Source of the DNA: Bacteroidia bacterium
Lineage (GTDB): Bacteria; Bacteroidota; Bacteroidia; AKYH767-A; OLB10
Assembly: GCA_016788065.1 (NCBI GenBank)
Contig: JAEUTI010000006.1
Coordinates: forward strand, 1 to 64,000
Direction: 5' to 3'
Length of the DNA stretch: 64,000 bases
In this document: piece by piece, positions 36,990-45,888 of the stretch
How the letters are laid out: the number at the start of each line of letters is the position of its first letter
Position numbering within the stretch: position 1 is the stretch's first letter
The notes under the pieces: model-generated
What the model was told of the DNA's origin: nothing
What the model saw: only the letters and a program-made list of their open reading frames with translations
Database searches by the model: none
Translations under genes and position numbers: made by a program

Positions 36990-39356
36990 CTAGGAAAACT
37001 GAATTGAAACCACTGCTCCATTTGGTGAATTTGATGTTAACTTAAGTTCACCACCAATATCGGCGGCCCGCGATTTCAAATTGTGAAGTCCGTTGCCACC
37101 AAGCCCGTTGCCATTTTTTAAAGCTGGGAAACCAATTCCATCATCGGAAACAATCAGGTGCATACCATTACCTGTTTTATGAAGCGAAACCAAGACATTT
37201 GTGGCCTTTGCATGCTTTACAATATTGTGAATGGCTTCCTTAAAAATGAGAAACAGATTTTTCCTTTTCTCCGGCGAAAGTATCATTGGTAACAGATCTT
37301 CATCAAAATCGAAACGAAAAGAAATTCCATTTGGAGATAACATCATTGCAGCAAATGCAAGCATGCGGTTTTTTAATTGATCAACCGATTCATTACCAGG
37401 ATTCAGACTCCAAACGATGTCACTCATTTTATCAATTAAATCACGAGAAGCATAACTGATTTTATTGAGCACCTCTTCATTACCTGCATTTTTCAATGCT
37501 CGGTTTTTTGCAACGTCACTATAAACGGAAATGCTGCTCAACGTACTGCCTAAATCATCATGCAGTTCGCGACTAATACGCAAACGCTCTTCGATTAGCG
37601 ATAGTTTTTTTTCATTTTGCTTTTTCCTGCTAAAGAAAATAAATAAGAGGTAACCTGCAATAATGGTGATAAGAACAGCCAGTAACGAAACATTACGAAG
37701 TGACTTTTCCTTATCCGCTATTTTTCCCAGCATCTCCAGATTCTTTTTACTCATTTCGAGTTCCGACTGATTCAATAAAAGTTGTTGCTCCTGATTGTTT
37801 TTATTTAACTTTATTTTAGACAACTCAAGATCTTTTATCTGACCCGCTTTGCGTTCCAGTTCCAATTCATCTGCTTTGCGCTGCGCCTTCGAAGCTTCCA
37901 AAATCAACTGCTGCTCTTTGCGTTCAAGATTTAGCTTATTAATTTGTTGCTCCGACAATAATCGCTGAATTTGCTCCTGCTTCTGAGCTGTTTGAAATTT
38001 AGTTTCCGACTCCACAATTATTTTTGCTTTGTCGGCATTGTAAATGGAATCCTGAAAAGCTTTGTATTCTTTGAAATAAAACAATGCTTTATTATAATCA
38101 CTTTTCTTTTCAAAAATCAAGGAAAGAAGCTCTGCATTTTCCATAAGTTTTTTATTATCGCTAATGGCATGAGATTCGTTATATCCCTTGTCGGCATAAA
38201 AATAAGCACTATCGATATTTCCAAGATGATAGTAGTTCATTCCGGCTAAAAAATAAAAATAAGGAATATCTGTTTTAGCTTCCTGAATCTTACACATCTC
38301 CATTCCGGTAAGTGCATGTTTCAACGATTGTTTATAATCCTTTAACTCATAGTAAAGATCTGCATTCCCACTATGCGATGCCATAACAAAATAGTCGCTT
38401 TTACTTTCTACAGCTGCATCATAAGCTTTGCTAAAATAATTTCTGGCTTCCTTGTAATTTTTCTGAAGCAAAAATACATTCCCCTTTTCAAGATAAATTC
38501 TTGCGATCTTATTCCCGATTCCGGCTGATAACGAAAGCTCCAGTGCCCGATCATAATATTCATGAGATCGTTCAAAATTATTCTGGTGATAAAAAATATT
38601 TGCCAATGTCACATACAGCCAAATTTCATCGTTTTTGTTGTTACTTTTTTTGCTATACTCAAGTGCTTCATAGCCTATTTTTATAGCTTCATCGAACTTA
38701 TGTTGCTCAAAATAAATATTACAAAGTTTTACAAGTGTGCTGCTGATCCTGAAACTGTCTCTGAGAATTCGAGCCTGCTCCAGCGACTTCTCCGTATAAA
38801 CTAAAGCACTGTCGAACTTACTTAAATATGTGAAATTATTTGCAATAGAATTCCAGGTCCAAATCAACCCCGTTGTGTCTTTTATTTCTATATATATCTC
38901 TTCTACCTGTTTAAGTATTTCAATCTTCTTTTCATTTTGTGCTCCCAATGACGTACTGAGATTACCTAACGCAAGTGCATAAGCCCTTCGGAATGGAGTA
39001 TTTTTTAACAACTCACATGCTCTGTTGGCATAAACAAAAGTTGAGTCATACATTCCTTTAAAATTGAAGTATGCCGCCCGCTGATAAGAAACAGTTCCTG
39101 TAAAAAAAGGTGATGTTTGACGCTGTGCAATTTTATAAGCCTTATCGAGATATTCACGCGACAATTCAATGTTTGACCTTGAATGCAAGCTGAACAATCT
39201 GATCAGGGCATTGAATTTTAATGAATCTGTCTGAACCGAATCTAGAATTGCCTCCCATTTTGTAATTTCATTTTGCTGTGCACAGGAATTGGTAGTCGTA
39301 AACAAAAACGCTATAAAAAAAATTCCGGCTAAAATCAGTCGAATCGGGCTAATCAT
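36990..39356 (-). CDS. TPR-containing HisKA_3 sensor histidine kinase
   Basis: A 788-residue kinase. The ATG at 39356 starts a signal peptide (MISPIRLILAGIFFIAFLF ... SCAQQ), while the longer frame to 39479 lies beyond the promoter. Periplasmic residues 40-400 are tetratricopeptide repeats (for example ARNYFSKAYDAAVES, SLKHALTGMEMC). A coiled coil with repeated LELERK segments leads to one membrane helix (NVSLLAVLITIIAGYLLFIFF, near 550). The kinase core has the phospho-His H599 in RISRELHDDLGSTLS and HATPase motifs KEAIHNIVKHAKA, DDGIGFP and GNGLHNLKSRA. It is paired with the NarL-type regulator downstream. TPR kinases of this form are widespread in Bacteroidota; the signal is unknown. Confidence 0.92.
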   Translation of the reverse strand: MISPIRLILAGIFFIAFLFTTTNSCAQQNEITKWEAILDSVQTDSLKFNALIRLFSLHSRSNIELSREYLDKAYKIAQRQTSPFFTGTVSYQRAAYFNFKGMYDSTFVYANRACELLKNTPFRRAYALALGNLSTSLGAQNEKKIEILKQVEEIYIEIKDTTGLIWTWNSIANNFTYLSKFDSALVYTEKSLEQARILRDSFRISSTLVKLCNIYFEQHKFDEAIKIGYEALEYSKKSNNKNDEIWLYVTLANIFYHQNNFERSHEYYDRALELSLSAGIGNKIARIYLEKGNVFLLQKNYKEARNYFSKAYDAAVESKSDYFVMASHSGNADLYYELKDYKQSLKHALTGMEMCKIQEAKTDIPYFYFLAGMNYYHLGNIDSAYFYADKGYNESHAISDNKKLMENAELLSLIFEKKSDYNKALFYFKEYKAFQDSIYNADKAKIIVESETKFQTAQKQEQIQRLLSEQQINKLNLERKEQQLILEASKAQRKADELELERKAGQIKDLELSKIKLNKNNQEQQLLLNQSELEMSKKNLEMLGKIADKEKSLRNVSLLAVLITIIAGYLLFIFFSRKKQNEKKLSLIEERLRISRELHDDLGSTLSSISVYSDVAKNRALKNAGNEEVLNKISYASRDLIDKMSDIVWSLNPGNESVDQLKNRMLAFAAMMLSPNGISFRFDFDEDLLPMILSPEKRKNLFLIFKEAIHNIVKHAKATNVLVSLHKTGNGMHLIVSDDGIGFPALKNGNGLGGNGLHNLKSRAADIGGELKLTSNSPNGAVVSIQFS

Positions 39357-39383
39357 AATTTTTAAGGTTGGGCAGCTTGTCTC

Positions 39384-39415
39384 CAAAGATAAATAATGGC
39401 GACTGAAATTTTCAA
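39384..39415 (-). promoter_or_regulatory. Promoter for the TPR kinase and regulator genes
   Basis: On the minus strand TTG (39415-39413) is followed after 21 bases by TATCTTTG (39391-39384), matching the Bacteroidota promoter. The implied leader is about 20 nt before the ATG at 39356, which excludes the longer start at 39479. Confidence 0.62.
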
Positions 39416-39719
39416 TACCCTTTTTCCGGTATACCGGATACCAAATGTGCCCCCCTAATTTGGCCTGTACAATTACCAAATGTGGTGAATTTTGGGGGTG
39501 TCGGATGAAAATCGTAAAAATCGAATTTTAATGCATTTAGCTAATTATCAAATACATATGGTTGTCAGATGTTTTTAAAGGCAACCCTTCTAAATGAAAA
39601 AATCACTTACAGTATCGGCCCAACCATTGACAAGAGCCGGTTTTCTTCTCAAATTTGCTTAAGATGTGAGAAAACTGCATCCATCACAACTGAACCTAAA
39701 ACAGACCAAAATCTTTCTG

Positions 39720-41195
39720 ATGAAAAAATCTTTACTCCTTACCACCGCATTAATTACCTCCATTTGTTGTCACCAGGCACAAGCCCAGTGGTCGCGAATG
39801 GATGAAACCACTGCTGTTCCAAACACCCATGTGCACAGCAGATTGCCCGTTTCACCTTCTCCTGCATTGCTAAGCAAGGCAAATATTCCGCAGTCTGAAT
39901 GCATCTCGCCAGCATTAAAAGCACAGGTGCAGGCTGAAAACAAGCTAAATCGCGAAGCATTGATGGCTAAAAATCCTTCATTGTTTGCTAACCGAACTTC
40001 TCAACTGCCGACTTTTATCTGGCCCACGCAACCAAAAGCAGGTTTCACCGATTACGGATATTACACCGTTCAAAATCTGGTGGATCACAATGCAGCATTT
40101 CCGAATCAATTACAAGATTACAATTGCCTGCAGCGTACCTATGATTTTGGAAGCGGTAACCACGAAGGAACCGATATTATTTATTGGCCTTATGCCTGGA
40201 GAAGTATGGATGCAGGAATCATGGAAATAGTTGCTGCTGCTCCCGGAATTATTATCAATAAACGAAATGCATATCCCGACAGAAGCTGTCTGAATAATGG
40301 TAATTTAGCATGGAATGGAATTATTGTGGAACATGCCGATGGCTCGGAAGCATGGTACTGGCATTTCAAAACCGGAAGCGCAACTACTAAAAATGTGGGC
40401 GATGCAGTTGTTGCCGGCGAATATTTAGGTCTTGCCGGAAGCTCCGGAAGTTCCGACTGGCCACACGTGCATTTTCAAGTGAATGATGCAGCCGGAAATT
40501 TTGTGGATCCATGGGAAGGACCATGTAATCCAACAACGCCTGTTAGTCTCTGGCAAAATCAACAACCTTACAGTGTTCCATCCGTAAATCGTGTTTGTAC
40601 TAAATCTTCTCAAATAGATTTTTACGATTGTCCTGACCCTGAAATTACCTATGAAAAAGATACATTCCAATTGGGAGATTCCCTATGGGTTTGGGCTTAT
40701 GTGCGCGATTTGGAATTCAACTCAACCATGAATCTCGACCTCATCACACCTGCAGGAGTTAGCGGAATTAACTGGAGCTTTACTGTGCCTTGGGCAACCT
40801 GGCCAACATCATATGTGAGATGGTATTACATCGTCGATAACTGGTTTGTAAATGGAAACTGGAAATGGCGTGTGAACTATGGTGGTAATGTTTATGAGCA
40901 TGATTTTGTGATTGGAAATCCGCTGAGTACACAAGAAATTTCCGGAGTTAAGCCATGCATCATTTCACCAAATCCAGCACAAAATTCATTTACTCTTTCT
41001 GTTCCCGGAAATAAATCCATTAAAACAATCAGTGTTATTGATCAACTTGGAAGAGAAGTGCTTTCGATTAGTGAAAAACTAAATGGTGGCATTACGAAAA
41101 GTGAAATCGATTGCGCTGCATTACCTGCAGGAATATACCAAGTTAAGGCTTCATCAAATGAAGAAATATTTGTCTCCAAATTTGTAAAGCAATAG
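39720..41195 (+). CDS. Secreted M23-family metallopeptidase with T9SS domain
   Basis: A 491-residue exported protein; the ATG at 39720 opens the signal peptide (MKKSLLLTTALITSICCHQA). A LytM/M23 domain spans about 105-270: the Zn ligands H148 and D152 in GNHEGTDI, the second motif H249-x-H251 in SDWPHVHFQ, plus H215 in WYWHF, so the active site appears intact. After about 150 residues of beta-rich sequence comes a T9SS type A domain (CIISPNPAQNSFTLSV ... GIYQVKASSNEEIFVSKFVKQ). M23 enzymes cut glycine or peptidoglycan cross-links; a secreted version may lyse other bacteria or degrade proteins. It stands alone with its own terminator. Confidence 0.9.
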   Translation: MKKSLLLTTALITSICCHQAQAQWSRMDETTAVPNTHVHSRLPVSPSPALLSKANIPQSECISPALKAQVQAENKLNREALMAKNPSLFANRTSQLPTFIWPTQPKAGFTDYGYYTVQNLVDHNAAFPNQLQDYNCLQRTYDFGSGNHEGTDIIYWPYAWRSMDAGIMEIVAAAPGIIINKRNAYPDRSCLNNGNLAWNGIIVEHADGSEAWYWHFKTGSATTKNVGDAVVAGEYLGLAGSSGSSDWPHVHFQVNDAAGNFVDPWEGPCNPTTPVSLWQNQQPYSVPSVNRVCTKSSQIDFYDCPDPEITYEKDTFQLGDSLWVWAYVRDLEFNSTMNLDLITPAGVSGINWSFTVPWATWPTSYVRWYYIVDNWFVNGNWKWRVNYGGNVYEHDFVIGNPLSTQEISGVKPCIISPNPAQNSFTLSVPGNKSIKTISVIDQLGREVLSISEKLNGGITKSEIDCAALPAGIYQVKASSNEEIFVSKFVKQ

Positions 41196-41214
41196 GAAAA
41201 ACCAACCACAGTGG

Positions 41215-41245
41215 AGCCGCATTACTCAGGTAGTGCGGCTTTTTA
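41215..41245 (+). terminator. Rho-independent terminator after the M23 gene
   Basis: AGCCGCA and TGCGGCT form a 7-pair stem around a 12-base loop, followed by five T residues. It lies 20 bp past the stop codon. Confidence 0.85.
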
Positions 41246-41963
41246 GTTCCTGAGTAAAAAGATGGGACTGCTGTTGGTTTGGTGATTTGAAAATTTGGTG
41301 ATTTGATGATAAGTATTTGTGAGTAAAAAGATGGGACTGCACATTAGTGACAAGTGACAAGCGCCGCCCTGAGCGGAGTCGAAGGGTGACAAGTGGGATG
41401 CCTTCGTAAAAAGAAGTGACTGCACTTGGCTGGGTGATTCTTTCCGCTGATCGTAGTAGAAGGCGGTCACCGCAAGGCACGATGCTGGGGTGCTGAATTT
41501 TTGTGTCATTAGCGGCAGAGCCGCGTCATTAGGTCATTGGCGGAATTCTCTCCACATCGCGCCAGCGAAATTCTCTGCGTCTCCCTAACTCTGCGTTCAA
41601 AAAAAAGTCATTAGCGGCAGAGCCGCGTCATTAGGTCATTTGCAGCAAGCTGCGTCGTTCCTCTCCACATCGAGCCAGCGAAATTCTTATGAAGCAGGCT
41701 CCTGTCCAGCAGCTGGTAGTTACTTTGCCATGAATACACCGACAGGCCATTGAAACAATGCTTTTAATTTGCTATTTTTGTACCTTACGCCAAATCCTTA
41801 ATCCTATTGACATTTTAGTCGAGCACCAAATTGATTCTGAGCAGCATTCATCCTGACATCTATCATCTATAATTTATCATCCTAACGAAATTTATTTCTG
41901 AGCACAAATACATTAATCCTTAATTCTTAATTCTTAATCCTATAATCCTATAATCCTTCCCTG
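41246..41963. repeat. Repeat-rich intergenic region before the TlpA-like gene
   Basis: No gene is supported here. It contains two copies of GAGTAAAAAGATGGGACTGC (near 41252 and 41321), two copies of GTCATTAGCGGCAGAGCCGC with the following GTCATTAGGTCATT (near 41506 and 41608), two copies of CTCTCCACATCG-x-GCCAGCGAAATTCT (near 41549 and 41660), and a reverse copy of the TCGACTTCGCTCAGGG family at 41367-41387. Just before the gene, 7-base units of the type TTAATCC/TTAATTC run from about 41911 to 41957. Confidence 0.8.
41750..41780 (+). promoter_or_regulatory. Candidate promoter for the TlpA-like gene
   Basis: TTG (41750-41752) and TATTTTTG (41773-41780) are 20 bases apart, matching the Bacteroidota pattern. 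The implied leader is long (about 175 nt) and contains the 7-base repeats. Confidence 0.5.
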
Positions 41964-43340
41964 ATGGCTAAGAAACTAATCTTCATAACTGTTTTTCAAT
42001 TACTAATTATCGTTACCGGCTATTGCCAGAAGAGTCCTTCGCTGATAAATGTCACCGGCCTCATTGAAAATAACGTCTCCGATTCGTTGTTAATCATGAA
42101 TGGTCTCGATGAGCCCGTGCATCAGATTGCAATCACCGAAAACAGTAAAGTAAAAGGATACTTTAAAGGTAAAACCGGTTACTACCAGATGATGCTGGGG
42201 CAGGAAAAATTTCCATGCTATTTTAAATCCGGCGACATGCATTCCTTTTCGGTGAACATGAAAGAATTTGGTAACACCATTCAATTTTCAGGCGGACAGG
42301 CAGCAGCAAACAACTACCTCATTGCAAAAGCAAAACGTGATGGTGTAACAAAAGCTGCAGAAGCAAATGGGATGGCTATAAAAATGGAAGAAGCCGACTT
42401 TATTAAATACAACGATTCTATTTTTAAAGCTAAAGCAGATCTATTAAACAATTCCGGAATTCAGGATGATGCCTTTATACAGCTTGAGAAAAAATCGCTT
42501 GCCATTGAGCAAATGAATGAGCTGGTAAATTTTCCGATGATGAAAATATTTGCATTGGGGCAAAAAGATTTTAAGACCAGCGCCACTTATCCGGATGCAT
42601 TTAAACTGACGAACTTCAACGACCCCGATTTAATTCAGGTGCCCGGTTATACGATGCTGATACAAAACCTGTCGTTTAAACTGGCCAATGAAAAAAAGGA
42701 ACGCAATGAAGTGCGGGATGTATTTACAGAATGTCTGAACATGATCGACTCTCTGGTTACCAATGCAGAAGTAAAAGAGCATGTGGCTTTTTACTTTGGT
42801 AAGATGGCATTAGAGCACACCAAAACACCGGCAGAATATGTAGCGAAATACAAGGCAATTGTAAAAGATCCGGCACATTTAAAAGTAGCTGACGATTGGT
42901 TCGCTGAGGTATCATCCACATTACCCGGCAAGCCTTCACCTGACTTCAAACTTAAAGATATAGCAGGCAAAGAATACACATTGAAAAGCTTCAGAGGAAA
43001 ATATGTTTACATCGATGTGTGGGCTACCTGGTGCATGCCTTGCATTGGTGAAATACCACACTTGAAAAAACTAGAAAGCGATATGCACGGCAAAGACATT
43101 GTATTTGTCAGCATCTGCACCTATGATGAAAAATCAAAGTGGGAAAAATACCTGAAGGAAAAAGAAATGTCTGGCGTGCAGCTCTACTCCGAAAAAACAG
43201 AGCCTTTCTTATCAAAGTATTCCATCCGCGGCATCCCTCGTTTCATACTTCTCGACAAAGAAGGAAAAATCATCAATCCTAATGTCGAGCGACCATCGGA
43301 TCCTAGTTTGAGGAAGGTTTTTGCGGAGTTGGGGCTATGA
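41964..43340 (+). CDS. TlpA-like thiol-disulfide oxidoreductase with DUF4369-like N-domain
   Basis: A 458-residue exported protein with signal peptide (LIFITVFQLLIIVTGYC-Q; the cysteine near 21 could be a lipid anchor but the lipobox is weak). Residues 30-130 resemble DUF4369, the N-terminal beta domain of many Bacteroidota TlpA-family proteins. Residues about 320-458 form a thioredoxin fold with active site WATWCMPC (C357 and C360) and cis-proline P425 in RGIPRF. It probably reduces or shuffles disulfides of exported proteins in the periplasm. It is a lone gene bracketed by short tandem repeats; a 6-bp repeat array begins three bases after its stop. Confidence 0.9.
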   Translation: MAKKLIFITVFQLLIIVTGYCQKSPSLINVTGLIENNVSDSLLIMNGLDEPVHQIAITENSKVKGYFKGKTGYYQMMLGQEKFPCYFKSGDMHSFSVNMKEFGNTIQFSGGQAAANNYLIAKAKRDGVTKAAEANGMAIKMEEADFIKYNDSIFKAKADLLNNSGIQDDAFIQLEKKSLAIEQMNELVNFPMMKIFALGQKDFKTSATYPDAFKLTNFNDPDLIQVPGYTMLIQNLSFKLANEKKERNEVRDVFTECLNMIDSLVTNAEVKEHVAFYFGKMALEHTKTPAEYVAKYKAIVKDPAHLKVADDWFAEVSSTLPGKPSPDFKLKDIAGKEYTLKSFRGKYVYIDVWATWCMPCIGEIPHLKKLESDMHGKDIVFVSICTYDEKSKWEKYLKEKEMSGVQLYSEKTEPFLSKYSIRGIPRFILLDKEGKIINPNVERPSDPSLRKVFAELGL

Positions 43341-43343
43341 ACA

Positions 43344-43385
43344 GAGTGAGAGTGAGAGTGGGAATGAGAATGAGAATGAGAACGG
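43344..43385. repeat. 6-bp tandem repeat directly after a stop codon
   Basis: Seven hexamers run in the order GAGTGA, GAGTGA, GAGTGG, GAATGA, GAATGA, GAATGA, GAACGG, three bases past the stop of the TlpA-like gene. Changes in copy number would not alter the protein. Confidence 0.85.
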
Positions 43386-43416
43386 CATAGAAATTTTGTT
43401 CCAAGCAGGGTCACCT

Positions 43417-43832
43417 TAATTCTTAATCCTTAATCCTTAATCTTTAATCCTTAATTCCTCTGAACGGGCAATCCGTTTTTCACAAATATCTTCGGCAGGA
43501 GAAGGGTAGTTCCTGTTACTTTTTGAACTATTAACTTTAGATTCTGACATTTTACCTTTATTTGAGAATTTAACAATTTAAATTGGACGTTGTACATTTT
43601 ACATTTTACATTGCGAATTTAACATTGAACATTGAGCATTTACGTCTGCCTCATCCCTGCCCTTCTCCTGCTTGGGCATTCCGTTATTCACAAATATTTT
43701 CGGCAGGAGAAGGGTAGTTCCTGTTACTTTTTGAACTATTAACTTTAGATTCTGACATTTTACCTTTATTTGAGAATTTAACAATTTAAATTGGACGTTG
43801 TACATTTTACATTTTACATTTTACATTGCGAA
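43417..43832. repeat. TTAATCC repeats and a duplicated 150-bp segment
   Basis: Units of the type CTTAATC run from 43417 to 43457. Two nearly identical segments follow: 43466-43617 and 43674-43832. The second carries one extra 7-base unit (ATTTTAC) near its end, and one or two base changes occur near the left edge (ATCCGTTTTT versus TTCCGTTATT). They share the stretch from GGCAGGAGAAGGGTAG to TTACATTGCGAA. No gene is seen in the segment on either strand. Confidence 0.9.
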
Positions 43833-44362
43833 CTTGTCATTTAGCATTGGAAGTTCAACATCGGGCATTTGACATTGAAAATTGCACATTGAACATTTTA
43901 AATTCCACGTTTTTAAGCAGAATTTTGAAAAAAAAGTTTTCAACACCCAAGGGTTTACCCTTGCTGTATTTGTTGCACAAAATTGCAAGTTCCTAACTTT
44001 TAATGTGTTATAAAACATCAAAATCCCACCCAAAAATTAGGTGGTTGACTTTTGATGGTGTATTTTTAGGGGATTGGGAAAGGGAGGTGCAATACCGGAA
44101 TTGTAAGCCGGTATCGAACGGTGGGTGATTAAAACTCCTTAGGAAATATAATGGATACTTAAAACTTTTTATATTTCATTCGACAAGTTAAATTTGAAAC
44201 AACAAATGGGGGATCCATGATGGGAATAAGAAATTCTGGTAAAAACTTTCCAGGCCATTAATAAAAATGATGCGAAATTCCACTCAATAATTAAATAATT
44301 GGTATTTAACCAATAAGTCGTTTTTAAACCTTTAAAAGGTTAGTTTAATAATTATTAAAAGC
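43833..44362. other. AT-rich intergenic region upstream of the HTH-HEPN gene
   Basis: No convincing gene. The left part continues with ACATTTT/GCATTT-type 7-base variation. At 44048-44072 lies a segment ACTTTTGATGGTGTATTTTT that recurs with small changes at 59066-59088. An AGGGTTTACCCT inverted repeat is at about 43949-43960. There is no clear TTG/TAnnTTTG promoter for the downstream gene. Confidence 0.5.
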
Positions 44363-45697
44363 ATGATTGAAGACCTAGATACATTGAAGAAAAAAATTGA
44401 AAATATAGTTTATAATTTTTTTGTTGATTCAACGGATTTTAATGGAATTCCGTTGCGCAATATTTCTCAAATGTTAAACATTGACTACGACAGTTCGATA
44501 GACTTCATAAAGGAATTAGTTATAGAGGACATAATTTCGATTCAATCAAGTACAAATCCTCACATTATTGGATTCAAACATTTTCCAATACTTAGCCAAT
44601 TACAGATTTTAGAAGAAGCTAAAAAGACGAAGGAAGTCCTTCATAAATTTGCAGAAATTACCATTTCATCAGAAGATACTGAATTTCCAGTATGTCTCTA
44701 TCCTAGTAAAAGTTACCTTAAATTAAATAGGGATATATCTAAATTTGATAATGCGATCTATTCAAAAATGCTGGCTCTTGGGGAGCCTCATTTAAAACCA
44801 TTTTTCTTTGATATTGAGGTGTTGGACAGGTATTTTAATGACCCACGATTTGATTTCAAATTTGAGGATTACTCCGGACGCATTTCATGCAAGTATGATG
44901 AAAACGAAAAGCCAATTGTAAGAGCGGAAGATGATATATTCCTTAAAACTTTTGGACTTGGTTTTGATGAAAAAGGTAACCGATTGGCAGTTGTATATTT
45001 GAGATACCTGAAAGATTTAACTGCTGAACATCAAGTTTATTGGAAAAGTAGAGAAAAAACAGGCAATTGTAAAATGCTTGCAGAATACCATCAAAATACA
45101 ATTCAAGGAAAATGGACATTTTCACATTCAATTTTCTCAGGTTTCATCATAGAACAAAAATGTATTAATGAGTTGACAGAATTGATTTTTTGTAAGCCAT
45201 TATTTAGGAAAACATTTGAAAATGAGAATAGACCTAAAGAATTCACATTTTTCTTTACACCAACCTTAAAAAATTATAATGATTTTATCTTATTGCTTGA
45301 CAAAATGATTTCAGAAAACATAAATAAGGATTTTTTTGAAGGTAAGGTTGACCTATTTGAATTTAAGGAAATTGGAAATGGCTTAGTTGAGAGACAATCT
45401 AAAGGCTCCCTACAAATTTTTGAGGAGTGGCTAACTTCTGTTTTTAATGTACAGGATGACGGTTCTGTTAGTGAACTTTTTAAACCATTAAAAAAAATTA
45501 GGCGAGAGCGACAAAATCCTGCTCATAAAATTAAGGACAATCAATATGATTTGCAGTTAATTAATAAGCAAAAAGAAATTATGATTGAAGCTTACACTGT
45601 GTTTAGAAATTTGAGAAATATTTTTCATCATCATCCAAAAGCAATGAACTTTGAAGTTTCAAAATGGTTGGAACAAGGTAATGTCAAAACGTTTTAA
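44363..45697 (+). CDS. wHTH-like and HEPN-motif protein, candidate defence component
   Basis: A 444-residue soluble protein that I do not recognise as a named family. Residues 1-75 (NGIPLRNISQMLNIDY ... IIGFKHF) look like a winged helix-turn-helix. The middle (about 90-340) is alpha/beta with motifs VYLRYLKDLTAEHQVYWKS and GKWTFSHSIFSGFI. The last 80 residues are helical and carry R415-N-x5-H422 in RNLRNIFHHH, matching the Rx4-6H signature of HEPN ribonucleases with the usual polar residue after R; RQNPAH near 386 is a second, weaker match. HEPN domains are the active part of many toxins and abortive-infection proteins. The next gene also has an N-terminal HEPN motif and a STAND-type ATPase, which supports a common defensive role (inference). 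Base composition is more AT-rich than in the first 40 kb. Confidence 0.7.
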   Translation: MIEDLDTLKKKIENIVYNFFVDSTDFNGIPLRNISQMLNIDYDSSIDFIKELVIEDIISIQSSTNPHIIGFKHFPILSQLQILEEAKKTKEVLHKFAEITISSEDTEFPVCLYPSKSYLKLNRDISKFDNAIYSKMLALGEPHLKPFFFDIEVLDRYFNDPRFDFKFEDYSGRISCKYDENEKPIVRAEDDIFLKTFGLGFDEKGNRLAVVYLRYLKDLTAEHQVYWKSREKTGNCKMLAEYHQNTIQGKWTFSHSIFSGFIIEQKCINELTELIFCKPLFRKTFENENRPKEFTFFFTPTLKNYNDFILLLDKMISENINKDFFEGKVDLFEFKEIGNGLVERQSKGSLQIFEEWLTSVFNVQDDGSVSELFKPLKKIRRERQNPAHKIKDNQYDLQLINKQKEIMIEAYTVFRNLRNIFHHHPKAMNFEVSKWLEQGNVKTF

Positions 45698-45888
45698 AAG
45701 AAAGTCAACCTGAATCATGGGTTTTGCATCAGCACGGGTGTTATGTAAAATTGGAGGTTTGTTTCGCAATAAACTTTAAAAATATATGAAGCTTTTAATG
45801 TCGAAATCCTCCCGAACGCAAAGAACGAAAACTTTGATCGTCAAGGTAAGGCTAAAATAAATACAATTAATTATTAAAATAAAATATA

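Noticed and set aside
43821-44033. 70-residue minus-strand frame rich in N, F and C
   Set aside because: It arises from 7-base low-complexity DNA (ACATTTT-type) and has no start or composition typical of a gene.
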